Both the position numbers and the translations under genes were made by a program. Positions 35,596 to 48,129 of a stretch of DNA of 64,000 nt are shown one piece after another (within the stretch, counting starts at the first letter, position 1; each line of letters opens with the position of its first letter). The DNA comes from Saprospirales bacterium (GTDB lineage: Bacteria; Bacteroidota; Bacteroidia; Chitinophagales; Saprospiraceae): contig JADJBL010000027.1 in the NCBI GenBank assembly GCA_016703765.1, positions 1 to 64,000 on the forward strand, given 5' to 3'. A model generated the notes under the pieces. It searched no databases, had not been told where the DNA came from, and saw nothing but the letters and a program-made list of their open reading frames with translations.

Positions 35596-36711
35596 ATGCG
35601 GAAAACCATTTTTGTGGCGGCAACGGGTCAGCACGTCGGAAAAACCACTTCCACGCTCGGCCTGGTCGCCAATCTGAAAGAAATGGGGATCAACGTGGGG
35701 TATTGCAAACCAGTTGGCCAGCAGCACATCACGATAGATGGCATGACGGCGGATAAAGACGCCGTGCTCTTCGCAGAAGTGCTCGGTTTCAATCTGGACC
35801 CCGTGCTCCATAGTCCGGTCATCCTGGGCGACGGGGTGACTGCGGAGTATATCGACGATCCTTCCCGTTTTGATTTCAAAAAACGCATCCAATACGCTTC
35901 CTCCGAGCTGTCGCGCCTGCACGATGTCGTCGTGTACGAAGGCACAGGCCATCCCGGGGTGGGGAGCGTGGTTGACCTTTCCAACGCCGACGTGGCCCAG
36001 CAGCTCAACTCCTCGGTGATCATGATTGCGGAAGGGGGGATCGGCAGCACGATCGACCGCCTGGCCATGTGCATTTCCATGTTTCGCGAGAAAAAAGTGC
36101 CTATAATCGGGGTGATCGTCAACAAAGTGCTTCCGGAAAAGCTCGACAAGATATCCCATTACCTGGGCAAGCGCTTCGGCCAGATGGGCCTCCCGCTGTT
36201 CGGGGCATTGCCCTTCGATCAATCCCTTTCTTTCCCGATCATGGAAGCGGTCAAGCAGGCTGTAAGAGGGCATGCGGTCTTTAACGAGGACAAGATGGCC
36301 AACCGCGTGGAGGAGATCGTTTCCGGCTCGCTCATCGGCACGGAGGAGTTGAAAACCTTCCGGAACGTGTTGCTGGTGGTGAGCCATAAAAGGGTGGAAG
36401 AAGCCATCGGCAAAATAAAGTGGATCACCGCCGCCAAGGGTTTGAAGGAGTCGCCCCTGTCGGGCATCATCGTCACCGGCGACGGCCTCCACGAATTTCC
36501 CGTCGTGCATTCCAACATCAGCGTCGATTATTTTACGGACCACGAGATCCCGGTGATCACCACGGCCCTCGACACCCTTGGCTCCGTCATCAAAATCAGC
36601 CGCATCGAGGTGAAGATTAACAACCGCACCCCCTGGAAGGTGCAGCGGGCAATTGAGCTCATCAAAGAGCATATTCCTTTGGAAAAGCTGTTGGGGATTG
36701 AAGGGGATTGA
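35596..36711 (+). CDS. BioD-like P-loop/DRTGG-domain ATPase (phosphotransacetylase-type N-domain)
   Basis: The 371-residue protein begins with a BioD/CobB-like P-loop, FVAATGQHVGKTTSTLGL (about residues 5-22), followed by VGYCKPVGQQ and VVYEGTGHPGVGS. The second half is a DRTGG domain (ESPLSGIIVTGDGLHEF). This combination is found as the N-terminal regulatory part of long Pta enzymes and as stand-alone proteins in Bacteroidota. The catalytic phosphotransacetylase domain itself is not present. Role is unclear; a nucleotide-dependent sensor in acetate metabolism is a reasonable guess. It overlaps the following phosphoesterase closely. Confidence 0.75.
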   Translation: MRKTIFVAATGQHVGKTTSTLGLVANLKEMGINVGYCKPVGQQHITIDGMTADKDAVLFAEVLGFNLDPVLHSPVILGDGVTAEYIDDPSRFDFKKRIQYASSELSRLHDVVVYEGTGHPGVGSVVDLSNADVAQQLNSSVIMIAEGGIGSTIDRLAMCISMFREKKVPIIGVIVNKVLPEKLDKISHYLGKRFGQMGLPLFGALPFDQSLSFPIMEAVKQAVRGHAVFNEDKMANRVEEIVSGSLIGTEELKTFRNVLLVVSHKRVEEAIGKIKWITAAKGLKESPLSGIIVTGDGLHEFPVVHSNISVDYFTDHEIPVITTALDTLGSVIKISRIEVKINNRTPWKVQRAIELIKEHIPLEKLLGIEGD

Positions 36712-36713
36712 AT

Positions 36714-37232
36714 ATGAAACGAATCGGCCTGCTTTCCGACACCCACGGGTACCTGCACCCGGGCATTCTGCCCCACTTTGACGCCTGCGACGAGGTTTGG
36801 CATGCGGGAGATATCGGGTCGTCGGAGCTGGCGGACCAGCTGGAGGCCTTCCGGCCCTTGCGGGCAGTTTACGGCAATATCGACGGGCAACCCTTGCGGG
36901 TTCGCTATCAGGAGGACCTGCATTTCAACTGCGAGGGCTTGAAAGTGTATATGACCCATATCGGAGGCTATCCCGGCAAATACCCCGCGCGGATCAAAAA
37001 AGCGCTCACCATGGAGCGGCCGGGTTTGTTCATCTGCGGTCATTCCCACATTTTGAAGATCATGCCCGATCCCGGTTTTTCCTTGCTCCATATCAATCCC
37101 GGCGCTTGCGGGAGGGAGGGTTTTCACAAGGTGTGCACGGTGGTGCGGTTTGGCGTGGAAGACGGGCGGGTCAAAGAATTGGAGGTGATCGAGCTGGGCC
37201 TCAGGGGCCGGCTGCCGGAAGAAATGATATAA
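36714..37232 (+). CDS. Metallophosphoesterase, YfcE/MJ0936 family
   Basis: A 172-residue calcineurin-like phosphoesterase. Metal ligands are seen in LLSDTHGYLHPG, WHAGDIGS, VYGNIDGQ, MTHIGGYPGK, FICGHSHILK and LHINPGACGR, the full family signature. It hydrolyses phosphodiesters in vitro; the physiological substrate is not known. The start ATG 36714 lies 2 nt after the previous stop, so the two genes form an operon. Confidence 0.88.
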   Translation: MKRIGLLSDTHGYLHPGILPHFDACDEVWHAGDIGSSELADQLEAFRPLRAVYGNIDGQPLRVRYQEDLHFNCEGLKVYMTHIGGYPGKYPARIKKALTMERPGLFICGHSHILKIMPDPGFSLLHINPGACGREGFHKVCTVVRFGVEDGRVKELEVIELGLRGRLPEEMI

Positions 37233-37280
37233 TGATTTTTAATATCTCAGGTTAAGTCTTACTTTAAAGAATACTTTCTA

Positions 37281-37288
37281 TAAATTTG
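37281..37288 (+). promoter_or_regulatory. Putative -7 box of the giant adhesin
   Basis: TAAATTTG is an exact TAnnTTTG element, 92 nt upstream of ATG 37380. No clean -33 TTTG is at 20 nt; TTTA at 37263-37266 is the nearest. Confidence 0.45.
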
Positions 37289-37379
37289 CAAGGCATTCTT
37301 TTGTCTTAGACCGTTTTTTTGCGCTAAAGCCCATTCCCTGCGGGGTTTGAGGTATAACTAACAAATTAATCTCATAAAC

Positions 37380-40300
37380 ATGAACGGAACTTCTACTTCC
37401 GGATTCAGGAATGTATTCCATTTCTGTTTGCTCCTTGCAGCAATCCTCCTTTTCCCGCTAACGCTTCCCTCGCAAACCGTCCTGATCAACCCCGCAGCTG
37501 AAGGGGGTTTTGAATTGGGCGACGGTTCGTTTGGGGCCAACGGCTGGTCTTTTGACAACGGCGCCGCGACCAATAAATGGTTTACCGGCACCCTACCTCC
37601 CGGCTTTACGAACCGCTCGGCCTACGTGTCGAACGACGGCGGCGTTTCCTGGGCCTACACCATCGATAATATTTCGGTTGTCCATTTTTGGAGAGATGTG
37701 ACCTTCCCTGCCGGCGAGACCAACATCACGGGCTCTTTTAACTGGCAAGCCCTGGGTGAAGCTTCGAGCTGGGATGCCCTGATGATCAGCCTGGCCCCCA
37801 CCAGCTATACGCCGGTGGCCTCGGCCACCACTTCGCCCGGTACAGGCCCGCTTGCCGCGCCCGCCGTGACCCTGGTACAACTCTGGAACGTGGGATCCGT
37901 TCAATCCTTTTCATCGCCTATTCCGGTTTCACTGATCGGCAACTGCACCGCCCCGGTGACCCTTCGGGTAATATTCACCTGGAAAAACGACGGTTCTCTG
38001 GGTACGAGCCCTCCGGCCGCGATCGACAATATTTCGCTGACCAGCGCAATTCCGACGCCGCCTTCCCCGCTGCCCACGGCCGGGCCTTTTACCATAGATA
38101 ATACCTCTCCGACGGCGGGGACCAACTTCAATAATTTTACCGACGCCATCAACTGGCTCAACGGGGCGACCAACTGTCTGGCCACTCCGATCGTGTTCAA
38201 CGTGGTAGCGGGCCAGCTCTTCAACGAAGATCCCCCGGAGATCACCGCTTCCGGCGACGCTGTGAATACCATCACCTTCCAGAAATCGGGAGCCGGCGCA
38301 AATCCGGTGGTCAGGAGACTTACCCCCGGTACCATCGCATCTTCGACTACTTTGGGAAACAATGGCGATGCCGTTTTTGTGATCAATGGCGGCGACTATA
38401 TTACCTTCGACGCCATCGATGCGGAGACCGATCCGGCTTTCACCGCAGCGGGAATGATCGAATACGGGTACTACCTCAAAAAGGCCTCCGGGGCCGACGC
38501 ATGTAAGAACGTAACGATAAAAACTGCAACATTACGCTGAACAAGGCCGCGATCTATTCTTTCGGGGTCTATGTGTCGAATAACTCCGGAACGGCGACCG
38601 TGACGGTTTCCTCTACCGGCGGACGCAGCGAGAACATCAAAATATTCAACAACACCATCACCAATGCATACGGCGGGGTTCAGCTGCGGGGCTTTGCCGC
38701 TTCTGCCCCCTATGATTTTTACGATCAGGGCAATGAGGTAGGAGAAAACGGCGGCAACGCGATCACCAACTTCGGTGGCGGCGCCTCCACGACCTACGGA
38801 ATCTATACGATCTACCAAAACAATTGCAAACTCAACAACAATAGCATTTCCGGCGGCGATGGAACAACCACCACGCACTATGGAATATTTGCATCGACTT
38901 CCAACTCCTCCAACTTCGAGATCAACGACAATACCATATCGCTGGTCAACAACTCGACCACCAGCCAGGTATCGGGTATCGGGATGAGCGTAGGGACGAT
39001 CACTACGCCGGCCAACATCATGGATGTGAGCGGAAACGACATCACCATTAGCAGGCCTTCGGCCACGACGGGTGTGACGTATTTTATATACAGCACCAGC
39101 AATGCGCCCAATTTGCTGAAAGTCACGAACAATATCATCCACAACTCGACCCTGGCGGGAACCGGTGCTGTGTATGGTATTTATCAGATCAGTACGCCGC
39201 CCAACTATTTGGTCGAGGGCAACACCATCCACGATATTACACGCACTGGGACCACGTCAACCTCGCTTTTTTACGGAATTTCCTCTACGGGCAGTTCGAC
39301 GGTGCTGAACACGACCATCTCCGGGAATACGATCCATACCCTGACCGGGATGGGCTCTACCGGGATCGTCGGCGGGATCAACCTGCTGACCAACCTCACC
39401 GCCAATGTTTTTAACAATAAAATATACAATATTACCAGCGATAACGCATCCGGCGCAGTGAACGGTATCACCGTGGGGTCGGGCGTCATCACGGGTAAGT
39501 TCTACAACAACCTGATCGGCGGCTTGAGAACCCCCATCGCCAACAACTCGACCGCGATCAGCCCCAACGTGCGCGGGATCAACATCACATCCACCACGGC
39601 CAGCTCCAACCTGCTGGTCGCCTACAACACTATTTTCCTCGACGCCACCTCCACCGGAACCAACTTCGGCACGGCCGGGATCTTCCATACTTTTTCGGCT
39701 ACCGCGACCACGGCGAACCTGACACTTCGCAACAACCTCGTGGTGAACAACTCCGTACCCAACGGCGTGGGCCGCACGGTGGCATTCCAGCGCTCCGGCG
39801 CTTCGACTGCCAACTACAACGAGGCCTCGAACAATAACCTGCTTTACGCCGGCGCTCCCGGCGCGAGCAGGCTCATCTACGCCGACGGCACCAACAGCGA
39901 CCAGACGATCGGCGATTTCAAATGCCGCGTGGCGCCCCGCGAATCGCTTTCGGGTACCGAAAACACCAGCTTCCTCAGCACGGACGGATCCAATGCGGGA
40001 TTCCTGCATATCAACCCGGCCGTTCCTACCCAGGCAGAGAGCGGTGCTATTAATATTGCGGGTATTGAAGAAGATTACGACGGCGATATCCGTCAGGGTA
40101 ATCCCGGCTACGCCGGATCGGGCTCTGCGCCAGATATTGGCGCTGACGAAGGCGGTTTCATCGCCAACGACCTGGTTGGGCCTGCTATTTCCTATACTAC
40201 AGTGCCCAATACCGTCTGCCTGGCCGGACCCGACCCTGAGTGCAGCAATCACAGATGCTTCGGGGGTCAATGTGGCCCCGGGTACCAAGCCGCGGCTTTG

Positions 40301-43300
40301 GTTCAAAAAATCGACCGAAGACAACGTATTGCCCGCCACCAACACTTCGGCCGACAATGGCTGGAAATGGGTGGAAGCGAGCAACGCCTCCTCTCCGTTT
40401 GACTTCACGTTTAACTATAGCTTGCTGACCAGCCCGGTCGTGGGTGGCGACATCATCCAATATTTCGTCGTGGCCCAGGATTTGCAAGGTACACCCAATG
40501 TGGGCGCCTATCAGGTCAGCTTCAACGGCTGCGGGATACCCTCCAGTGTCGCGCTTTCCTCCGGCCTGTTCCCGGTCAGCGGAACGAGCGCCCTTTCGAT
40601 CCTGGTCGTGCCGGCGAGCATTGTTGCTTCTGCTACTCCTGATGCGGTCTGTATCATCGACGACGTGACCCTTTCCATTTCGCCCTCCGATCTGGGCGCG
40701 GAATACCAATGGGAAAGTTCTCCCCTCGGCGCCAACACCTGGTCGCCTATCCCGGGAGCTACGACTGCAACCTATACGGTTTTGAACGTGTCCAGTTCCA
40801 CCGATTATCGCGCGATCATCAGCTGCGGAGGCGTACCCATCTCCAGTTCTCCTTCTACCGTCGCATCGGTAGTGGTTTCCAACCCTCAGGTACTTACGAC
40901 CATCCCGGGCGAAGAATGCGGCCCCGGTCCGGTATCCGTAGAGCTCGGAGCAACAGCCAGCGGCGGCGCTACCCTGAATTGGTATGCAGCTGCAGCCGGT
41001 GGCCAGCCGATCGGAACGGGTAGTGTTTTCAACACGCCCAACATCACGCAAACAACCACTTATTACGTTGCGGCCAGCGAAGGTGGCGGCAGCGCCAATA
41101 CCGGGCTTCCCGCCGCTTTTCCCACCGCCACTTCCGGCGCGGGTTTGGCCAACTTCGGGATCGTTTTCGACGCGGTTTCTACTTTTATCCTGCAGGAAGT
41201 GACCATTTACCCGATTGCTGCCACTGCCAATTTGCCGGGCACCGTCACGATTGCCGTTATCGATGGCACAGGCGCCACCCTGCATTCCACCACCGTGAAC
41301 ATATTCGGTAACCCCGTTGCATCTATTGTGGGGCAAACAGTTACCCTGGGCTTTGAGATCGCTCCGGGCACCAACCTGAAGCTCCATCATACCGCCAGGA
41401 GCGCGGGCATTACCGGGCTTCTTTTCGAGCCTTCCGCGTCCGCTCCGGGCGGCAACTACGGCTATCCATTTACTATACCAGGGGTGGTTACTCTCCTGCA
41501 TAGTACCCTCACCGCGCCGCCGACTAATACGCCGCGATTGGACCTTTACTATTACTTCTATAACTGGCTGGTGCTCACCGGTTGCGAGTCTCCGCGCGTC
41601 CCCGTCGTGGCTACTGTGCTGAACGAGGTGGCCGTATGTCCGGATGATTTCACTATTTGCCTCGACGCCCAGCCGATCGTACTGACCGGCGGTACGCCCA
41701 TCGACGGCGTGTATAGCGGCCCCGGCGTGAGCAACGGCTTGTTCAATCCCGCCGTGGCAGGAGTCGGCCCCCATGTGATCACTTTTACGTATTGCAATAC
41801 ATCCTGCGAGTTTACCATTACGGTCGAAGATCCGGTGGCTACGATTTCAATCTTAGAAAATTCGGGTAATTTGGATAACGACGGCGTGATCTGCGCCGGC
41901 GACGAAGTGACCCTGACGGCTTCCGCCGGGGCCTCCTACGAATGGAGCACCGGGGCGACCAGTCAATCCATAGTGGTTTCACCGGGTTCTAACACCAACT
42001 ATTCCGTAATCGTGACCGACGCCTTTGGTTGCGATGCGATGGCCAGCACCCAAATCACAGTGAACCCCCTTCCTGTCGCCGCGATCGACCCTGCAGCTCC
42101 CGAAATTTGCGTGGGCTTCGAAGTCACGCTGACGGCTTCCGGCGGTGTTTCCTATGAGTGGAATACTGGCGCTACCAGTGAATCCATCACCGTTTCCCCG
42201 GCAATTACGACGATCTATTCCGTCATAGTTACGGACGCCAACGGCTGCTCCTCCGAAGCATTTGTAACCGTGACCGTGAATAATCCTCCGATCATTCAGG
42301 CTCTGGTCACAGAACCGACCGGTTGTGCTTCCACAAACGGCGCCATCGCCCTGACTTTGACCGGCGCTTCTCCCTATACCTACAACTGGCAAACGCCCAA
42401 CGGCAGCGGCCTGGTGCAGGGACAGGAAGACCAGAGCGGCCTGACGGTCGGCACGTATTTCCTCACCGTTACGGATGACAACGGCTGCGTATCCACGGGC
42501 GTTTATACCCTCCTGGGTCCCGGCGGCTGCGATGTTTGCCCGCTTATCACCTCCCTGGCTACCGATCCGACCCCGGCCACTTGTGTCAACGATGATGTCA
42601 TCCTGACCGCTTCCGGCCTGACGAATATGGGAGTCACCTACGGAATTCACTTCAAGTATTCCACTACGCCCCTGGGCGATCCATATAACGGTGGTACTAC
42701 CATCGCTATCGTGCCCAATGGGGATCTGACCAACCTTGGATCCATTGCTACCACGACGACCACTTTCGGCGCAGCCAATACCTATTTCCTGTACGCCATC
42801 CTCGACCCGCTGCCGCTCGATCCGACTTGTCGGCCTTCGACGAGCTCGTCGATTGTGGTAAACCCGAATCCGACTGTCAACGCAGTGGCTAGCCAGGTGG
42901 TTTGCAATACCTCTGGCACTACCGCGATCGCATTCAGCGGCGCCGTTCCGGGCACGGTTTACAATTGGACCAACAATAATACTTCTATAGGCCTTGCCGC
43001 GGCAGGCTCCGGAAACATTCCGTCCTTTGTCGCAACGAATGGCGGGAATGCTCCGGTGGTTGCCACCATTACCGTTACGCCGGAATACACCAATCTGGGC
43101 GTGACCTGCACCGGGCCTTCCACTAACTTTACCATCACGGTCAACCCGACCCCGACCGTAGCCGATCCGGCCAACCAGTTGCTTTGCGCTGGAGCATCCA
43201 CTTCGGTTACTTTCTCCGGTACGGTTGCCGGCACGGTGTTTAGCTGGACGAATAACAATACGGCCATCGGCCTCGGCGCCAGCGGAACGGGTAACATCCT

Positions 43301-46300
43301 TCCCTTTACCGTGACCAACAACACGGGCGCGACATTGACCGCTACCATCACAGTAACGCCCTCTTACACCAACGGCGGCGTAACTTGCATCGGCGCCTCC
43401 CAATCCTTCACCATCACGGTGAATCCGCTGCCGGTGATGAACACTCCTGCCAACCAGGAGCTTTGCGCGGGCAGCCTTACCCAGGCTGTGACCTTCAGCA
43501 GCGCGGTGCCGGGCACAGTTTACAATTGGACCAACAACAACACCTCCATAGGCCTTGCAGCCAGCGGCGCGGGCAACATTGCGGCTTTTACGGCGACCAA
43601 CAACACGGGTGTGGTTCAGGTGGCCACCATTTCGGTGACGCCTTCCTTCACCAGCGCAGGTTTGACCTGCTCCGGCAACGCGGTGACGTTTACTATTACG
43701 GTGCATCCCCTGGCTACGGTCAGCGTTGGCGCCGACCAGACCATCTGCCAGAACCAGTCGGCCAACCTGAGCGCTACTCTTGGCGGTTCTGCTACCAGCG
43801 GTACCTGGAGCGGTGGCGCGGGCGCCTTTGGCAATGCCAATGCCCTGAGCACGACCTACACACCGGCTGCCAGTGAATACGGGACGACCATCACCCTGAC
43901 CTTCACGACCAACGATCCTGCCGGGCCTTGCGCGGCGGCTTCCGATGCTTTACAACTTACCATCAATACGCTGCCGATCGTGTTCGCAGGTCCGGATACC
44001 CAAATTTGCGAAAACGGTACCCTCGACCTGACCAGCCTCGGCGCTTCTATCGATGCCAACGGCAGCGGGGTGAGCACCGGAACCTGGAGCACTAACGGTA
44101 CGGGTACTTTCCAACCTACCAATGCATTCCCTCCAGGCGCAGTTACTTATGTACCCAGCGCTGCGGACATTGTGGACGGCTCCATTACCATTACGCTTAC
44201 GACTGCCGACCCTGCGGGTCCCTGCAGCTCGGTTAGCGATGCATTGGCCCTCACGTTTAGAGGAGAAGAAGCCCTCGTTTGTAACGATACCGTCCAGGTG
44301 TCCATCGACGGCGACGGCATCTCCGAAGTATACCCCGACATGATACTGGAAGGTACTTTTACCGACCAGTTCTTCCAGGTCGAACTCTACAATGGGATCA
44401 ACTTTGTAGGAAATACAGTGGATTGCGGCGATATCGGAAAAGTCCTCACAGTCAAAGTGATCGATATCTGCTACGGGAGCTATTGCTGGGGACATATTAC
44501 CATCGAAGACAAATGGGCGCCCACGGTGCTCTGCAACGACGTAGTCATTCCTTGTACGGTCGACTACAACAACGTCCCATTCCCCATCGCTACCGATAAT
44601 TGCGATGCCTTCCCCGAAGTAGAACTCACCGGCCAGACCATACTCGCCGATGACCTATGCGTGGACAACGAGGTGGTCGTCCTGCGCACCTTCATTGCGA
44701 CGGACAATTACGGAAACCAATCCGCTGAGTGCACCCAGACCATCACGATCGACCGTCCGGATTTTGTGGATTTCCCCAACGACATTCAGTGGGAATGCAG
44801 CGTGTACAACCAGAATCCGGCTGTGGTAGATGCTACTTTCTCCGGTTCCGGTATCCCCGGCAACATCGATGGCGAATACTGCATGTACAACTACACGCAC
44901 TCCGACCAGATCCTGGGAGCCTGCGGTACCACCTTCAAGATCGTCCGCACCTGGACGGTTCTGGACTGGTGTACCGGCCAGGTGGTGACCAGCAACCCGC
45001 AAGGCGAGGACAATATCCAGATCATCAAAGTGGTCGATACGACCCCGCCGGTCGTGATCCTGCCGCCTTACAACGTCCCTGCTAACATCCAGGGCGTTCA
45101 TCCGCAGCCCTGTACCTCTATCGGCTTCCTGCAGGCTGCCGATATTACCGACGCCTGCAACACCTGGACGGTGCGCATCTTCACCCCTGTTGGAGAAGCA
45201 AACTATGTCAACGGGGTAGACGGCGCTCAGGGAGGATTTATTCCTTCCCCCGGCCTTGGGCTCGGCACGCATATCATCCATTACCAGGCCGAAGACGCCT
45301 GCAATAACATCACCGACCTCTATGTATCTGTTTCCGTGGTCGACAACATTGTTCCCGCCGCTATCTGCGACGAGATCACGGAGGCCAATCTGAGCTCCGA
45401 CGGACTGGCTGACGTGTACGCCGAAACCTTTGACGACGGCTCGCACGACAACTGCTGCCTCGATCAGTTCCAGGTACGCAGGATGAACGGCGACTGCGAA
45501 GGCAACTTCGACGATTTTGGTCCTTACGTTACCTTCTGCTGCTCCGACGCCAGCACTGCCGTGGTCGTGGTCTTCCGCGCAATCGACTGCTACGGAAACT
45601 TCAACGACTGCATGGTGACGGTGAACGTCAACGACAAATTGCCGCCCTATATACTGACCTGTCCGCAAGGCCAGACGATCACCTGCGACAACTACCTGCA
45701 GAACTATGCAGCTGGTATTGCCGACGGCGATTACAGTGTGCTGGATGGCTTCGGCGCCCCGACCTTCTACGACAATTGCGAATACGATCTGACCCACACG
45801 GTGAACGTGAACCTTAGCAACTGTACCGAGGGCACGATCACGCGCTCCTGGACGGCCAACGACGGCAACGGCCCGGCGACTTGCACACAGGTCATCACGG
45901 TGACCCATGTATCTGACTGGGTGGTCGAATTCCCTGAAGACTTCACGGTACAGTGCACGGATGGGCAACTGCCGGATACGGGCGAACCGGAGATTTTCCA
46001 CGATGAGTGCGAACTGGTCGCCGTATCGCATGAGGACGTGATCTTTACCGTAGTTCCGGACGCTTGCTACAAGATCGTACGGACCTGGAATGTGATCAAC
46101 TGGTGTATCTATGACGATTTCGGATACGATGCTTACAGCGAAGCCGGCAAGGCCGAGTGCAACCTGAACGTGGACTGGGACGGCGACGGCGACAAAGACT
46201 GCCGCACCTTCCGCGACGGCTGGAACTCTACGGGCAGCCCGGGCACACCCGACGGCTTCATCACCTGGAAACAGACGATCAAGGTGATCGACGAAGATGC

Positions 46301-48071
46301 TCCTGATTTCACGATCCCGGCCATCGACGGCTGTATCGTGGACACGGACTGCGACACGGACATCACGCTGCCTTACCCGATCATCACGGACGAATGCTCC
46401 CTGTCCTTTGACGTGGACATCACGGGCGACCTGGGCAACTTCCTCAACATCACGGGCGACGTAACGGTGGCCGATGTAGAAGTTGGCGAATACGAAATAA
46501 CCTATGCGGTGACGGACAACTGCGGCAACACGAGCTACCAGACGATCACGGTAGTGGTGGAAGACTGCAAACTGCCCACCCCGTACTGCAAAAACGGCGT
46601 TATCGTCGAGATCATGCAGACCCAAATGATCGAGGTATGGGCTTCCGATCTGGATGCCGGTTCCTTCGACAACTGCGGCCCTGTACAACTGAGCTTCTCT
46701 CCGGATGTGAACGACATCAGCGTGATCTATACCTGCGACCAGCTGGGCCAGCAAGTGGTTCAACTGTGGGTAACGGATATCTACGGCAACCAGGATTACT
46801 GCGAGACCTTTGTGGTGGTGCAGGATAACTTCAACCATTGCGCCGGTGGCGTACCGGTGGTTGTTTCCGGTGACATTTCCACGGAAGATAGCGAAGCGGT
46901 AGAAGGTGTAAACGTGCAGGTGAACGGCGGTCTGTTTACGGAAGTAACGGACCTGAACGGGGACTTCAGCTTTGACGCACTTCCCGCCGGCGGCGACTAC
47001 ACGGTCACCCCGATGCTGGATGTAAATGCAGGTAATGGAGTAACGACCTGGGATCTCGTGCTGATCAGCCGTCACATCCTGGGCGTCCAACCGCTGGACA
47101 GCCCGTACAAGATCATCGCAGCCGATGCGAACAAGACCAACAGCGTCACGACGCTTGACATGGTGGTCATCCGCAAGGTGATCCTCCAGATCGAGCCGAA
47201 CAACTTCCCGAACAATACCAGCTGGCGTTTTGTAGACAAGGATTACGTATTCCCGAACCCCGCCAACCCGTTTGTGGCCCAGTTCCCGGAAGTAATCAAC
47301 TACAACGACCTGGCCGTAAGCGACCTGTTTGCAGACTTCGTAGCGATCAAAGTGGGTGATGTGAACGGCTCCGCCGCGACCAACGCCACCGATGGCGCCC
47401 AGGATCGTACCTTCAACGGTTCGATGAACATGGACGTACAGGATCAGGAACTCGTGGCAGGCCAGCGCTACACGGTAGCTTTCGCAGCCGAGGCGATCGA
47501 CCTGCTGGGTTACCAGTTCACGCTGAGCTACAACACCCAGGCCGTCGAGGTTGTGGAAGTGGTAGCAGGTGTGGCTACGGAAGAGCACTTCGGAATGCTG
47601 TTGGAAGAAGGCGTGATCACGACGAGCTGGAACGTATCTGAGGCCCGTGCCCTGGCACAAGGCGAGGTACTGTTCAGCCTGGTGATCAAGGCCACGGCAG
47701 ATGTGACGCTGAGCGAAGTGTTCGGCGTAAGCTCTGCCTACACGGTAGCCGAGGCATACAATGCGAACAGCGAGTTGCTGGATGTGAAACTGACGTTCAA
47801 CGGCATGGAGGCGAACAGCTTCGCCCTGTACCAGAACGTGCCCAACCCCTTCAAAGGGGCGACGGTGGTAGGCTTCACGCTTCCCGCATCGAGCACGGCC
47901 AAACTGACGGTGATGGATATCTCCGGTAAAGTATTGCAGGTAGTGGAAGGCGATTACAGCAAAGGCTACAACGAAGTACGCCTGAGCAACATCCCCGCCA
48001 CCGGCGTGCTGTACTACCAGCTAGAAACTCCGACACACAGCGCGACCCGTAAGATGGTGATACTGAATTAG
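37380..48071 (+). CDS. Giant T9SS surface protein: beta-helix, PKD/HYR-like, dockerin and cohesin-like domains (frameshifted)
   Basis: One continuous gene of about 3,560 codons, interrupted by two single-base frame changes: an A short in the run at 38519-38523 (restoring TIKNCNITLNKAAIY) and a C too many at 40229-40231 (restoring NTVCLAGPTLSAA). Order: signal peptide; jelly-roll-like N-domain; right-handed beta-helix (about 38500-39900); Ig/PKD-like modules (40600-42300); three about 90-residue PKD-like copies sharing NWTNNNTSIGL (42860-43700); two WSxGxGxF modules (43700-44260); Cys-rich HYR-like blocks (44260-46850); a dockerin-like segment with WDLVLISRHILG and LDMVVIRKVIL (46850-47390); a cohesin-like fold (about 47430-47800); and a T9SS sorting domain (FALYQNVPNPFKG to the end). 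Likely a secreted adhesin. Its TAG stop opens a word-repeat hairpin. Confidence 0.85.
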
Positions 48072-48129
48072 TGACTAGTGATCAGTGACTAGTGACTGGT
48101 GTTTACCAGTCACTAGTCACCAGTCACTA
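48070..48129. repeat. Shared word-repeat hairpin of two convergent genes
   Basis: AGTGACTAGTGATCAGTGAC words (48071-48101) face ACCAGTCACTAGTCACCAGT words (48106-48136 region). The left arm begins at the giant gene's TAG stop; the right arm contains the TAG stop (48127-48129) and last Asp codon of the minus-strand gene. The whole gap is the repeat. Bidirectional terminator is the simplest reading. Confidence 0.85.

Noticed and set aside
40197..43706. Two 525- and 575-residue minus-strand open frames
   Set aside because: Same antisense effect opposite PKD-like repeats; no start context, motif or signal.
44655..47660. 1001-residue open frame antisense to the giant adhesin
   Set aside because: It lies exactly opposite a strongly supported coding frame, has low-complexity His/Val/Arg composition and no domain; high-GC codon bias leaves the antisense frame open.
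46850..47810. Cellulosome component
   Set aside because: A dockerin-like part is present, but no scaffoldin, glycoside hydrolase or CBM is in the window.
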